Shown here in pieces: positions 25,712 through 34,321 of a DNA stretch of 40,366 bases. The notes below the pieces were generated by a model. That model saw only the letters and a list, made by a program, of their open reading frames with translations, searched no databases and was not told the DNA's origin. The stretch is from Bryobacteraceae bacterium. GTDB taxonomy: Bacteria; Acidobacteriota; Terriglobia; Bryobacterales; Bryobacteraceae. The stretch's first letter is position 1. Each line of letters starts with the position of its first letter. The stretch spans positions 1 through 40,366 of the forward strand of contig JACZJQ010000225.1 of NCBI GenBank assembly GCA_014860455.1, written 5' to 3'. The position numbers were made by a program, and so were the translations under genes.

Positions 25712-26983
25712 TCACTTCGGCGGCGGGACGATGAACTCGCCCTGGCGTACGCCATAGGCCGGGTCGAGCAGTCTGTAATCCTTGCCCGACCGTGCGTTCC
25801 AGTCCCAGACGATCTTTCCCTCGCGCAGCGTGAGTTCGCAGAACAGCCGCCGCTTGGACGAAATGGTTCCGGCGTCGGAGTCGCCATACTTGAACTCGCC
25901 TTCCATCAGGCGGAAGACAGCGACGTCGGCGGGCGCGCCCACCGCGATATGGCCCAGATCGCGCTGGCCGATCACGGCCGCGGCAAGGTATGTCGAGCGC
26001 GCGATCACGTCGTTCAGCGGCATGCCCATGGCCAGGAACTTCGACATCGTTGTAGGCATGTCCATCATGAAATTGTTGGTCGAGCCGGTGTGCAGATCCG
26101 TCGAGATCGAATCCGGATAAAAGCCCTGCTCGACAGCCGGCACGGCGTTGCGGAACGCGAAACTGCCGCCGCCGTGGCCAACATCAAACTTGATGCCGCG
26201 TTTGCGCGCCTCACGCAGATACGCGTACACCTTTCCGTCCGTGCCGATCCACGGCACCGGCGCGCGGAAGGCGTGCGTGGCGATGTCGCCCGGGCGCAGC
26301 TTGCGCGTGACCAGCTCCCAGAACGGCCGCTCCTTCTTGAAGAAACCGAAATCCACCATCACCGGCAGCGATGCCAGTTGCCCTGCCTCGACGGCCTTCT
26401 GCACCGCCGTCCACTCGCCCGATTCCCAATGCGCCGTCTTCACGCCGACGACGATATCGGCGTGCTTCTTCGCCAGCCGGGCCAACTCGGCCGGGTTCAT
26501 ATCCTCGGCGTGTTGTTCCACCATGTTCGAGAGCATCCCGAAGCCGGCGATGTTGATAAACGCGAACACGCGCGTTTTGGCGCGGTCCAGCACAGTGTGG
26601 CGGAACGTCTCAAAGTTGCGCCAGCCCGCGCTACCGGCGTCGGCCATCGTGGTGACGCCCGTGCGGAAACTGAAATCGTCCGGGCGGATGCTGTTGTCGC
26701 CCGCCCAGACGTCCTTGATCCCTGTTGTGTGGAACAGGTGGACGTGGATGTCCACCAGCCCCGGTGTAACGACCAGGCCGGAGACGTCGAGAACCTTGGC
26801 GGCCCTCGACGCCTCCAGCCCACTTCCTATGGCGGCGATCCGGCCGTCCTTCACTGCCAGGTCGGCCACGCGATCGACCCCGTTTTTCGGATCCACCACG
26901 CGCCCGCCCTTCAGCAGCAGGTCCCATGCCGGCTGTGCGCCGGCCGCGGATGCGAGCATGACTGCCAGGATCAGCGCCTTCAT
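25712..26983 (-). CDS. Secreted amidohydrolase-family metal-dependent hydrolase
   Basis: A 423-residue amidohydrolase with a Sec leader (MKALILAVMLASAAGAQP). The composite beta domain carries LLLKGGRVVDPKNGVDRVADLAVKDGRI; the metal site starts at PGLVDIHVHLFH (HxH). A likely bridging Lys is in VVGVKTAHW, further His in ATHAF and FDVGHGGGS, and the final Asp in ISTDLHTGSTN. GAPADVAVF closes the barrel. This form resembles the deacetylase/dihydroorotase-like group that acts on N-acyl amino acids or sugars; the substrate is unknown. It starts 4 bp after the Gfo/Idh/MocA gene, so the two form an operon. Confidence 0.9.
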   Translation of the reverse strand: MKALILAVMLASAAGAQPAWDLLLKGGRVVDPKNGVDRVADLAVKDGRIAAIGSGLEASRAAKVLDVSGLVVTPGLVDIHVHLFHTTGIKDVWAGDNSIRPDDFSFRTGVTTMADAGSAGWRNFETFRHTVLDRAKTRVFAFINIAGFGMLSNMVEQHAEDMNPAELARLAKKHADIVVGVKTAHWESGEWTAVQKAVEAGQLASLPVMVDFGFFKKERPFWELVTRKLRPGDIATHAFRAPVPWIGTDGKVYAYLREARKRGIKFDVGHGGGSFAFRNAVPAVEQGFYPDSISTDLHTGSTNNFMMDMPTTMSKFLAMGMPLNDVIARSTYLAAAVIGQRDLGHIAVGAPADVAVFRLMEGEFKYGDSDAGTISSKRRLFCELTLREGKIVWDWNARSGKDYRLLDPAYGVRQGEFIVPPPK

Positions 26984-26987
26984 CTGC

Positions 26988-28220
26988 CTACGCCTTGCGA
27001 GCCTTCTGAGCGGTGCCGTCCCACTTCAGATACTGCCGCCTCTTGTAGGACTCAACCGACATCTCGCACAGCACGACGCCGTAGTATCCCAGCATCGAGT
27101 CGCACTTCAGCGCCTCGCCCGAGCGGATGGCCGCCTGCAGGTTTCTGTGATGGTAGTTCGTGTTCTCAGCGCCCGTCTTCTTGTACGTGAAGGCCTTCGC
27201 CTCCTTGGCGAACTCGCGCTGCGGCGTGATGGTGAACCCGGTGCGATCAAACGTCAGCGTGGCGTGATGGCCGCGGATCAGGTGCGCCACCGGCGTGTCG
27301 TTGGCCATCGTCGAAACCAACTGCATCGTCGGGCCGCCCGGATAATCGGCCAGCACGTTGAACGTATCCGGAATCTCGGCGATGGATTTTGTGAACTCGA
27401 ACTTGCCGCCCGTGGCCACGACAAACTCGGGGAATTGCAGGTTCAGAGCTTTGATCAGCCGGGTGCAGCGGTGGATATAGAGATCGGTGGCGATGCCCCC
27501 CGAATAATCCCAATAGCGCCTCCACCGGAAATACCGTTCCGGATCCCACGGCCGCTTCTTGGCCGGGCCCAGCCACATGTTCCAGTCGAGGTTCACGCCC
27601 GGCTTGGCGTCTTCGTCGATCTTGTAAGACGGCGCTGACCAGAAATCGTCGCGGTGGTTGCGCGAGTAGTCGATCTGGCACAGTACAACCTTGCCCAGCG
27701 CGCCCGCCTTGATCTGCTCCCAGGCCGCTTCGTAGCTGTCGTCCGACATGCCCTGCACGCCTACCTGCAGCTTCCGGCCCGGATACTGCTTCAGTTTGGC
27801 GACAACTTTCTTGGCCTCTTCGATGGTGTGCGTCATCGGTTTCTCGACGTAGACGTGCTTGCCGGCGTCCAGCGCGTCCAGCGTGATCTGCGCATGCCAG
27901 TGTTCCGGTGTCGCGATCAGGACGTAGTCGATCGTCTTGTCGTCGAGCAGTTGCTTGTAGTTGCTGTAAGGCTTGCCGCCCGAGCGCTGGGCGAAGTTGT
28001 CGCGGCGCTTGTCAAACACGTCGCAAACCGCGGCCAGTTCGATGTTCATCGCATCCTTGACCTTGAGCAGGCCGTCGAGATGTGCCCCGGCCATGCCGCC
28101 GCAGCCGATGATGCCCACCTTGAGCCGTTCGCCCGCGCCCTTCACCTGGGCATAGCTCTTTGCGCTAAACGCCGCCGCGGATGCAGCGGCGACGAAGTCC
28201 CTGCGAGAATAGAAAGCCAT
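26988..28220 (-). CDS. Tat-exported Gfo/Idh/MocA family oxidoreductase
   Basis: A 410-residue NAD(P)-dependent sugar oxidoreductase-like protein. The leader [20 protein letters not shown] is twin-arginine. The Rossmann motif is [16 protein letters not shown], and the family signature [17 protein letters not shown] provides the catalytic Lys. The C-terminal part has the usual beta sheet and [15 protein letters not shown]. Tat-exported members are common in Acidobacteriota and Planctomycetota and are thought to bind NAD(P) before export and act on sugars outside the membrane. It is the first gene of a pair with the amidohydrolase. The prepilin peptidase at 28239 is divergent, only 18 bp away. 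Confidence 0.92.
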   Translation of the reverse strand: MAFYSRRDFVAAASAAAFSAKSYAQVKGAGERLKVGIIGCGGMAGAHLDGLLKVKDAMNIELAAVCDVFDKRRDNFAQRSGGKPYSNYKQLLDDKTIDYVLIATPEHWHAQITLDALDAGKHVYVEKPMTHTIEEAKKVVAKLKQYPGRKLQVGVQGMSDDSYEAAWEQIKAGALGKVVLCQIDYSRNHRDDFWSAPSYKIDEDAKPGVNLDWNMWLGPAKKRPWDPERYFRWRRYWDYSGGIATDLYIHRCTRLIKALNLQFPEFVVATGGKFEFTKSIAEIPDTFNVLADYPGGPTMQLVSTMANDTPVAHLIRGHHATLTFDRTGFTITPQREFAKEAKAFTYKKTGAENTNYHHRNLQAAIRSGEALKCDSMLGYYGVVLCEMSVESYKRRQYLKWDGTAQKARKA

Positions 28221-28238
28221 ATAGGAATTCTACGCTCT

Positions 28239-28784
28239 ATGCATCTCCTCCCGCAGTCTGTCGAGATTTGTCTTGCCCTCATCGTACTCGCCGCCGCTGT
28301 CAGTGACGTCCGCTTGCGCAACATACCAAACTGGTTGACCCTCGGTGGCATCGCCGCCGGCCTCGCTCTCCACACGTATTTGACCGGCTGGGCCGGACTG
28401 AAATTCTCGGCTGCCGGCTTCGGCCTCGCCGCTCTGATCTTCCTGCCGATGTTCGCGTTGCGATTCCTCGGCGGCGGCGACGTCAAGTTGATGGCGGCTG
28501 TTGGTGCGCTGGCAGGCCTTCAGAACCTGATCGGGATCTTTATCGCCGACACAATCCTCGGTGGCGTGGCCGCGCTGGTGCTGATTGTCTTGAAGGGGCG
28601 GTTGAAGAAGACCCTCGCCAACATCGGCCGCATGATCTTTTCACTGTTCCGCGGCAAGGCGCCTTACAAGGAAAACGAGGAACTCGAAGCTGGCGGCGAG
28701 AAGTCGCTCGGGATGCCCCGCGCGGTCACCATCGCCGCCGCCACGCTCGTCATTCTCTGGCTCAGTCGAGTACCCGTACCGTAA
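28239..28784 (+). CDS. A24 family prepilin peptidase (CpaA/TadV-like)
   Basis: A 181-residue membrane aspartyl protease that cleaves the leader of type IV pilins or Tad/Flp pilins. It has the two catalytic aspartates of the family: D23 in AVSDVRLRNIPNWLTL and D81 in FLGGGDVKLMAAVGAL. Four to five hydrophobic segments follow the usual pattern, with no N-methyltransferase domain, as in CpaA/TadV. The start is ATG at 28239; a longer frame upstream runs antisense through the Gfo/Idh/MocA gene. No pilin or tad genes are in the window. Its last 23 bp overlap the convergent CocE-type gene. Confidence 0.9.
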   Translation: MHLLPQSVEICLALIVLAAAVSDVRLRNIPNWLTLGGIAAGLALHTYLTGWAGLKFSAAGFGLAALIFLPMFALRFLGGGDVKLMAAVGALAGLQNLIGIFIADTILGGVAALVLIVLKGRLKKTLANIGRMIFSLFRGKAPYKENEELEAGGEKSLGMPRAVTIAAATLVILWLSRVPVP

Positions 28785-30651
28785 GCCCGCTCGCCTGTTG
28801 CCCGCCCATGTAGACGCGCTGCGTCGCCTTCTGGAAGTCGCTCGACTTCGCCTCATGGACCGGCACGTACTTCTGCGGATTCCGGTCAGTGAGCGGGAAC
28901 CAACTGCTCTGCACCTGCACCATCAGCCTGTGGCCCTTGCGGAAGGTATGGAACACATCAGGCAGTTCAAACTCCACCTTCTCCACCTTGCCCGGCGTGA
29001 ACGGCTCGGGCTTCTCGAACGAGTTGCGGAACCTGCCCCGGAACGGCTCGCCGCGCACCAGCATTTGATAGCCGCCCATGCGCACGCCAGCAGGATTGGG
29101 ATTGTTGTCCGGCGTGTCGGACGGGAAGACATCCACCAGCTTGACCACCCAATCGGAATCGGTGCCCGTGGTCGAAACCCACAGCGTCGCCTTCAACGGA
29201 CCCGCCACGCGCAGATCCGACCCAAGCGCTCCGGTCTGGTACACCAGCACATCCGGCCGCGCCGCGGCGAAGCGCTGGTCGTCGGTCATGTAGTTGTAGT
29301 CCATGCGGTTGGTGATGTAAGGCGTGAACGGCACCGGCTTCATCGGGTCGCTGACGTATTCGTCAAAAGCCGCCGTGCCCGCCGGCGCGCTTGTCGACAG
29401 TTTGCCCTGTGGATGGAAGTACAGCGTGCTCGACTTGGCCTGCTTCGGCGGCCACGCATCCAGCTTGTGCCACTCGTTGCGCCCTGTCTCGAACATATAC
29501 GCCTCGGGCAGCTTGTTGCCGTCGCCTTTGCCCTTCAGGTGGTAATTGAAAAACGGGAACTCGATCTCGTCCTGATAGAACTTCGATGTGTTCGACGCGA
29601 AGCTGACATTGCCCAGGCTCGTGCCGTCCTGCCGCGCCCACCCGCCATGACTCCACGGACCTTCCACGATCATGTTCGTCGCCCCCGGGCTGTTCTTCTC
29701 GGCCGAGGCATAAATGCTCAGCGGGCCGTACACATCCTCGGCGTCAAACCAGCCGCCGACGGTCATCATCGCCGGCTTGACGTTTTTCATGTGACGGTTC
29801 GCCGCGCGCGACTGCCAGAACGCCGAATACGTTTCGTTCGTGATGAGGTCCTTCCAGAACTTCACCTGGCCCTTGAAAAACTTCTCGTCGTAGTTGGCCA
29901 GCGGACCCACCGACAGGTGAAAATCATAGCCGTCCGGCGTATCCATTGTGAACTTCGATCCCGGAAGCATTGCGTCCTCGGGCCGCGGCCGCCCAAACGC
30001 CCCCAGGAAGTTGAATGCGTGCGAAAGGAACAGCACGCCGTTGTGGCGGAAGTCGTCGCCGACAAACCAGTCGTTCACCGGCGCCTGAGGCGATGTCGCC
30101 TTCAAAGCCGGATGCGAATCCACCGCGCCCATCGCCGCATAAAAGCCCGGATACGAAATGCCCCACATCCCAACGCGCCCGTTGTTGTTCGGGACGTTCT
30201 TCACCAGCCACTCAATCGTGTCGTACGTGTCTGTGGCTTCATCCACATCCTTCGGGCCCTGCTTGTTCACCATCACCGGCCGCACATGAACAAACTCGCC
30301 CTCGCTCTTGTTGCGTCCGCGCACATCCTGGTAGACGAAAATGAACTTCTCCTTGAAGAAACGCTCGCTCGGCGGGCCCAGTGTCGCGCGGTAGTTCTCG
30401 ATGCCGTATGGCGCCACGCTATAGGGCGTTCGGCTCATCATCATCGGGTAGGCTTCGCTTCCGTCTTTCGGCGTGTAAACTGCCGTGAACAGCTTAACGC
30501 CGTCGCGCATCGGGATCATGAATTCGTGCTTGGTATAGGCGGCCTTGACGGCGGCCTGGCGCTCCAGCATCCGTGCGTCCATCTGGCCGCGCTGCTGCGC
30601 GTATCCAATGGAGAAACAGGCCAGTAAGGCAATGGCGATCGTGTGTCTCAT
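28762..30651 (-). CDS. Secreted CocE/NonD-family hydrolase (X-Pro dipeptidyl peptidase-like)
   Basis: A 629-residue alpha/beta hydrolase. The chosen start is ATG at 30651, with GAGG five bases upstream and a Sec leader (MRHTIAIALLACFSIGYAQ). The S15 core is clear: EFMIPMRDGVKLFTAVYTPKD, FIFVYQDVRGRNKSEGEF, and the nucleophile in GRVGMWGISYPGFYAAMG (GxSxxG). His and Asp follow in VGGWFDAEDVYG and EGPWSHGGW. The C-terminal half is the jelly-roll domain of this family (DLRVAGPLKATLWVSTTGTDSDWVVKLVDVFP). Relatives cleave X-Pro dipeptides, cocaine esters or beta-lactam esters. It starts one base after the M50 stop, as the last gene of a three-peptidase operon. Confidence 0.93.
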   Translation of the reverse strand: MRHTIAIALLACFSIGYAQQRGQMDARMLERQAAVKAAYTKHEFMIPMRDGVKLFTAVYTPKDGSEAYPMMMSRTPYSVAPYGIENYRATLGPPSERFFKEKFIFVYQDVRGRNKSEGEFVHVRPVMVNKQGPKDVDEATDTYDTIEWLVKNVPNNNGRVGMWGISYPGFYAAMGAVDSHPALKATSPQAPVNDWFVGDDFRHNGVLFLSHAFNFLGAFGRPRPEDAMLPGSKFTMDTPDGYDFHLSVGPLANYDEKFFKGQVKFWKDLITNETYSAFWQSRAANRHMKNVKPAMMTVGGWFDAEDVYGPLSIYASAEKNSPGATNMIVEGPWSHGGWARQDGTSLGNVSFASNTSKFYQDEIEFPFFNYHLKGKGDGNKLPEAYMFETGRNEWHKLDAWPPKQAKSSTLYFHPQGKLSTSAPAGTAAFDEYVSDPMKPVPFTPYITNRMDYNYMTDDQRFAAARPDVLVYQTGALGSDLRVAGPLKATLWVSTTGTDSDWVVKLVDVFPSDTPDNNPNPAGVRMGGYQMLVRGEPFRGRFRNSFEKPEPFTPGKVEKVEFELPDVFHTFRKGHRLMVQVQSSWFPLTDRNPQKYVPVHEAKSSDFQKATQRVYMGGQQASGLTVRVLD

Positions 30652-30652
30652 C

Positions 30653-31255
30653 TCAACCTCTAACAAATGTGAACATCTTCAACGCGGTCAGCGCGCTGGC
30701 TTCCGACATCCATCGTCCAAGACCGGTGGAGAAGATGGCAATCAATATAATCAGAAATCCGAAGCGAGCGACTTCGACGTAAATCTGCGGCGGCACCTTC
30801 GCCGCCAGCAGAAATTTCGACCCGTCCAGCGGCGGCACCGGCAGCAGATTGAACAGCGCCAAATAGATACTCAGGTATGCCGCGCGAAACAGGATCTGCT
30901 GCCCGTCAATCCAGAACAAACCGATGATCGCCATCACCATGGCGAACACCACATTCGACGCCGGCCCGGCCAGTGCCACCACCACCAGCCCGTTGTAATG
31001 GCCCCGCAACCGCGCCACGTTCGTGTTCACCGGCCGTCCCCAGCCCAGAAACCCGCCCGTGAAAAGCGACGTCAACGCCGGCAGGATCACCGTCCCCATC
31101 CAATCGACATGCGCCAGCGGATTCAGCGTCACCCGCCCCTCTTCGCGCGGCGTCGGGTCGCCCAGTTTCTCGGCCACCCACGCATGCGCGAATTCATGCG
31201 GCGTGGTCAGCATCCAGAAGATGATGACGTCGACTCCGGCTTGTGCCCAATTCAT
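30653..31255 (-). CDS. Site-2-protease-like M50 metallopeptidase
   Basis: A 200-residue integral membrane zinc protease. The zinc motif is TTPHEFAHAWVAEKLGD (H20, E21, H24) in the first helix, and the third ligand is the Asp of FNLLPVPPLDGSKFLLA. Five hydrophobic segments are visible; there is no PDZ or CBS domain, so it is the compact bacterial type. Such enzymes cleave membrane-bound anti-sigma factors or other membrane proteins. Its ATG overlaps the upstream S9 peptidase stop (ATGA at 31252-31255), and the CocE gene starts one base after its own stop, so all three are co-translated. Whether the protease works on the other two is unknown. Confidence 0.93.
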   Translation of the reverse strand: MNWAQAGVDVIIFWMLTTPHEFAHAWVAEKLGDPTPREEGRVTLNPLAHVDWMGTVILPALTSLFTGGFLGWGRPVNTNVARLRGHYNGLVVVALAGPASNVVFAMVMAIIGLFWIDGQQILFRAAYLSIYLALFNLLPVPPLDGSKFLLAAKVPPQIYVEVARFGFLIILIAIFSTGLGRWMSEASALTALKMFTFVRG

Positions 31256-33261
31256 TCGCCGCCCGCCTTCGCCGCATCCTTCGCACGGTACTTCTCAAAC
31301 CACGCCAGCAGATAAAGCTGCTGCATCAACTGGTGCGACGGCCTCCGCCACCCGTGAAACTCCTCAGGCACCCGCACCAGCAGCGTCTCCTTCTTCTGGA
31401 TCTTCAACGCCCTGTAATACTCCTCGCTCTGCGTCATCGGCGTCCGCAGATCGGCTTCGCCCGTCATCACCATCGTCGGCGTCTTCACGTTGCCCGCATA
31501 GGTGAGAGGCGACCTTGCCGCGTATTCCATAGGATCTTCCCATGGCTTCTTCTTGAACTGGTCGTACCACATCGGCCCGTCGGTGGTGCCCACGAAGCTG
31601 TGCCAGTTGATCACCGGCCGCATCGACACCGCCGCCCGGAAACGGTCCGTGTGCCCGACAATCCATGCCGTCAACACTCCGCCGCCCGATCCTCCGCAGA
31701 CAAACAGATTCCGCTCATCGATGAACCCTTTCTTGATGGCCGCATCCACGCCCGCCATGAGGTCGTCGTAGTCCTTGCCCGGATACGAGTATTGAATCCC
31801 GCTCACAAACTCCTGCCCGTAACCCGTCGACCCCCGCGGATTCGTATACAGCACCGCATACCCGTTGGCGGCGAAGTTCTGCCACGCCCAGTTGAAAGCC
31901 ACCGAATACATCGACCACGGCCCGCCATGGATGTAAAGCACCAGCGGATACTTCTTCGATGCATCGAAGTTCACCGGCTTCACCAGCCAGCCCTGCACCT
32001 TCCAGCCGTCCGCCGACTCATACCAGATCTCCTCCACCGCGCCCAGTTGCCGTTGCGACAAAACATCCTGGTTCACGTCCACCAGCTTCCGCCACGCCTT
32101 CATGTCGCGCGTCGACGACATCACCAGCGCCGGCGGTTCATGGAAACTGCTGCGCACCGCCGCCACCTCGCCCGTCTTTGCGAAATCGGTCTGCGCGATC
32201 ATGTGCACCCCGTCCGACACCTTGCGCGGCTGCCCGCCCACGCTCAGATAGTAGATGTTCGACGAACCCCTCTCCTCCATCGTGTAATACACGCCGCGTC
32301 CTTCCGCATCCCAACTCAGCCGGCCCGGCGACGATGGCAGCGCGCCCGCCCACAGCTTCTGCTCCGTCCCGTCTGTCTTCATCAGATAGATCGACGAAAC
32401 CGTGCTGGTCAGCTTCTTATCGTCGTAGCCCGTATACGCCACCCACGCGCCCTTCACCGTCGGATTCCCGTCCGGCCCCACGCGGCTGGTCAGCGCCTTG
32501 ATCGCGCCCGACGCCAAATCGATCGAGTAGATCTCGCTGTCGTTGCGCAGGTATTCTGCATCGGGTTTGCGGATGCCGCTGATCAGCAACTGCTTGCCGT
32601 CGGCCGACCATTCCGGCTGGCCGTGATTGTACTTGCCGTCAGTCCATTGCTTCGGCGTCCCGCCCGTCACCGCGTCCACCGTGAACACATGCGTGTAGCC
32701 CTTCGGAATCGGACCCACGCCGTCGCGCGCCCACGTCAGCCGGTCGATCACCACCGCCGGCTTGGCCCACTGAGCGCCCTCCGGCCTTTTCGGCAGCTTG
32801 ATCGTCAACGCGGGATCTTCATCCGCCACGGTCATCGTGAACGCGATCTGCATGCCGTCGGGCGACCACGTCAAACTCGACGGCGATTTCGGCGCCCGCG
32901 TCAACTGCGCCACCTCGCGTGTGTCAAGCCACAGCACATGGATCTGCGATGATCCATCTCGGTCGCTCACGAACGCGATCCTGTCGCCATCAGGCGACCA
33001 CACCGGCGACGAATCGCGCCACGGCCCGGTAGTTAATTCACGCAACCGCTTGCCGTCGCGGTCGATGATCCACAAATTCGACCGCAACTGATCTTTCACC
33101 TTGTCAACCCAGCCCCGGCTGAAGACAATCTGTTTGCCGTCGGGCGAGATCGCCGGCGACGAAATCGTCTCCATGTCAAACAATGTTTCGGCGTCCAGTC
33201 CGGGCTTGGTGTCCGCAGCCCACAAGGAGCAGAAAAGCAGGATAAGCGAGAGTCCGCGCAT
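31252..33261 (-). CDS. Secreted S9 family peptidase (prolyl oligopeptidase/acylaminoacyl peptidase-like)
   Basis: A 669-residue protein with a Sec leader (MRGLSLILLFCSLWAAD). The N-terminal half is a seven-bladed beta propeller of TolB/WD40-like strands: SPAISPDGKQIVFSRG, SPVWSPDGDRIAFVSDRDG, SLTWSPDGMQIAFTMT, QPEWSADGKQLLISG. The C-terminal half is the alpha/beta hydrolase with the catalytic Ser525 in LFVCGGSGGGVLTAW, Asp in MTGEADLRTPMTQ and His in PEEFHGWRRPSH. The oxyanion region is VLYIHGGPWSMY. The start may also be ATG at 33270 or GTG at 33282; 33261 gives the cleanest leader. First gene of the operon with M50 and CocE. Confidence 0.94.
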   Translation of the reverse strand: MRGLSLILLFCSLWAADTKPGLDAETLFDMETISSPAISPDGKQIVFSRGWVDKVKDQLRSNLWIIDRDGKRLRELTTGPWRDSSPVWSPDGDRIAFVSDRDGSSQIHVLWLDTREVAQLTRAPKSPSSLTWSPDGMQIAFTMTVADEDPALTIKLPKRPEGAQWAKPAVVIDRLTWARDGVGPIPKGYTHVFTVDAVTGGTPKQWTDGKYNHGQPEWSADGKQLLISGIRKPDAEYLRNDSEIYSIDLASGAIKALTSRVGPDGNPTVKGAWVAYTGYDDKKLTSTVSSIYLMKTDGTEQKLWAGALPSSPGRLSWDAEGRGVYYTMEERGSSNIYYLSVGGQPRKVSDGVHMIAQTDFAKTGEVAAVRSSFHEPPALVMSSTRDMKAWRKLVDVNQDVLSQRQLGAVEEIWYESADGWKVQGWLVKPVNFDASKKYPLVLYIHGGPWSMYSVAFNWAWQNFAANGYAVLYTNPRGSTGYGQEFVSGIQYSYPGKDYDDLMAGVDAAIKKGFIDERNLFVCGGSGGGVLTAWIVGHTDRFRAAVSMRPVINWHSFVGTTDGPMWYDQFKKKPWEDPMEYAARSPLTYAGNVKTPTMVMTGEADLRTPMTQSEEYYRALKIQKKETLLVRVPEEFHGWRRPSHQLMQQLYLLAWFEKYRAKDAAKAGGE

Positions 33262-33287
33262 ACTCTCCATGCTACACTTCACTTCTT

Positions 33288-33392
33288 ATGCGCCGTCGTG
33301 ATTTCCTCGCCGCGGCCGGTGCGCCGGCCCCCACTCAACCGCTCGAACGCGGACGATTCCAACCCTTGTTCCCGGTAAGCGAACAGCAGTAG
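33288..33392 (+). pseudogene. 34-codon ORF with a twin-arginine leader: gene remnant or tiny protein
   Basis: ATG at 33288 opens a 34-residue frame starting MRRRDFLAAAGAPAP, a good Tat motif, then PLERGRFQPLF and a stop at 33390. In this genome type RRRDFL starts long exported enzymes, so this looks like a leader that lost its enzyme. No homologous continuation is seen in the other two frames before the zinc-ribbon gene at 33446. It is divergent from the S9 peptidase by 26 bp and has no ribosome site. It could also be chance. Confidence 0.35.
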
Positions 33393-33445
33393 TCTTGAAC
33401 AGGAGTGCTCCGCGCTCATCATGCGCGGACCAGGAGGATACGCTC

Positions 33446-34309
33446 ATGGCCCAGTTCTGTGAACAATGCGGTGCGCCGCTCAACGGCGTCTTTTGCGGCA
33501 AGTGTGGGGCCAAGGCGGGCAGTGCGCAGCCGCAGCCTCCCGTCCAGAACATGGGCGCCCCCATGCCGCAGTCTGCGCCGGCCAAGGGATCCAGCCCCGT
33601 GCTCAAGATCATCTTCGTCGTCCTCGGCGTCCTGGTCATCCTCGGCATCCTCGGCGGCGTGGGCCTCTACTGGGCCGCCAGCAAGATCAAGGACAAAGTG
33701 GAAACCGTTGCCGCCGAGCGAGGCGTGAGCCTGAAGGACCTCGCCGAACAGGGCTCATCCGCTGTTTCCTCCGAAGGCGGCGACGGCTGCTGGCTGCTGT
33801 CGCAATCACAGGCCTCTCAACTCGCCGGCATCGCCATCGTGCGCGCCGAACCCAACCCGGACGCTGATTCCAGCAAGCTCTCCTGCCGCTACTATGCCGA
33901 CCCCGACGAACTCACAAAGATCGCCCAGGCCGAGACCAACGCCGCCATGGCGGCCATGAAGTCCTCGAAGGGAACCAACCAGGCCTCGGACATTCAGCAG
34001 TTGGAGCGATTCACCAAGGGTATGATCGCCGGCGCCGCTCAAGCGCAGAATAGTGAAGGACTCGTGTTTGAGATCGCCGTCCGCCGCGGCGGCGGCAAAT
34101 CCGATTGGACCGGCGTGTCCATCGCAGGTGGCGCCCTCGGCGGGATGGAAAAGATACCCGGACTCGGCGATCAGGCCGTAATGGCGCCGCTGGCCACCGG
34201 CATCTATGCCCTCAAGGGCGACAACTTCTTCGAACTGATGATGCCCGCGCTGCCCGGCGGTCGCCAGAAGGGCGTCGAAATCGCCCGCGCCGTTCTCGGC
34301 AGGCTCTAG
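33446..34309 (+). CDS. Zinc-ribbon membrane protein of unknown function
   Basis: A 287-residue protein with AGGAGG (33432-33437) eight bases before the ATG. The N-terminus is a zinc ribbon with four cysteines, FCEQCGAPLNGVFCGKCGAK. A Gln/Pro-rich linker follows, then one membrane segment (VLKIIFVVLGVLVILGILGG, about residues 52-72), so the ribbon is inside and the C-terminal 210 residues are likely outside. The outer part contains CWLLSQSQASQLAGIAIVRAE and SCRYYADP, where two cysteines may pair, and ends in an alpha/beta region with DNFFELMMPALPGGRQKGVE. This ribbon plus membrane segment layout is common in many bacteria, but the outer domain is not recognised. Confidence 0.8.
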   Translation: MAQFCEQCGAPLNGVFCGKCGAKAGSAQPQPPVQNMGAPMPQSAPAKGSSPVLKIIFVVLGVLVILGILGGVGLYWAASKIKDKVETVAAERGVSLKDLAEQGSSAVSSEGGDGCWLLSQSQASQLAGIAIVRAEPNPDADSSKLSCRYYADPDELTKIAQAETNAAMAAMKSSKGTNQASDIQQLERFTKGMIAGAAQAQNSEGLVFEIAVRRGGGKSDWTGVSIAGGALGGMEKIPGLGDQAVMAPLATGIYALKGDNFFELMMPALPGGRQKGVEIARAVLGRL

Positions 34310-34321
34310 CAGCGCCGGCGG

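Noticed and set aside
28798-30627. Long 609-codon open frame on the plus strand
   Set aside because: It lies opposite the CocE-type hydrolase and is His/Arg/Val-rich with no domain; it is a by-product of GC-rich codon use.
31243-32952. 569-codon open frame on the plus strand
   Set aside because: Antisense to the S9 peptidase, Arg/His-rich and without known motifs.
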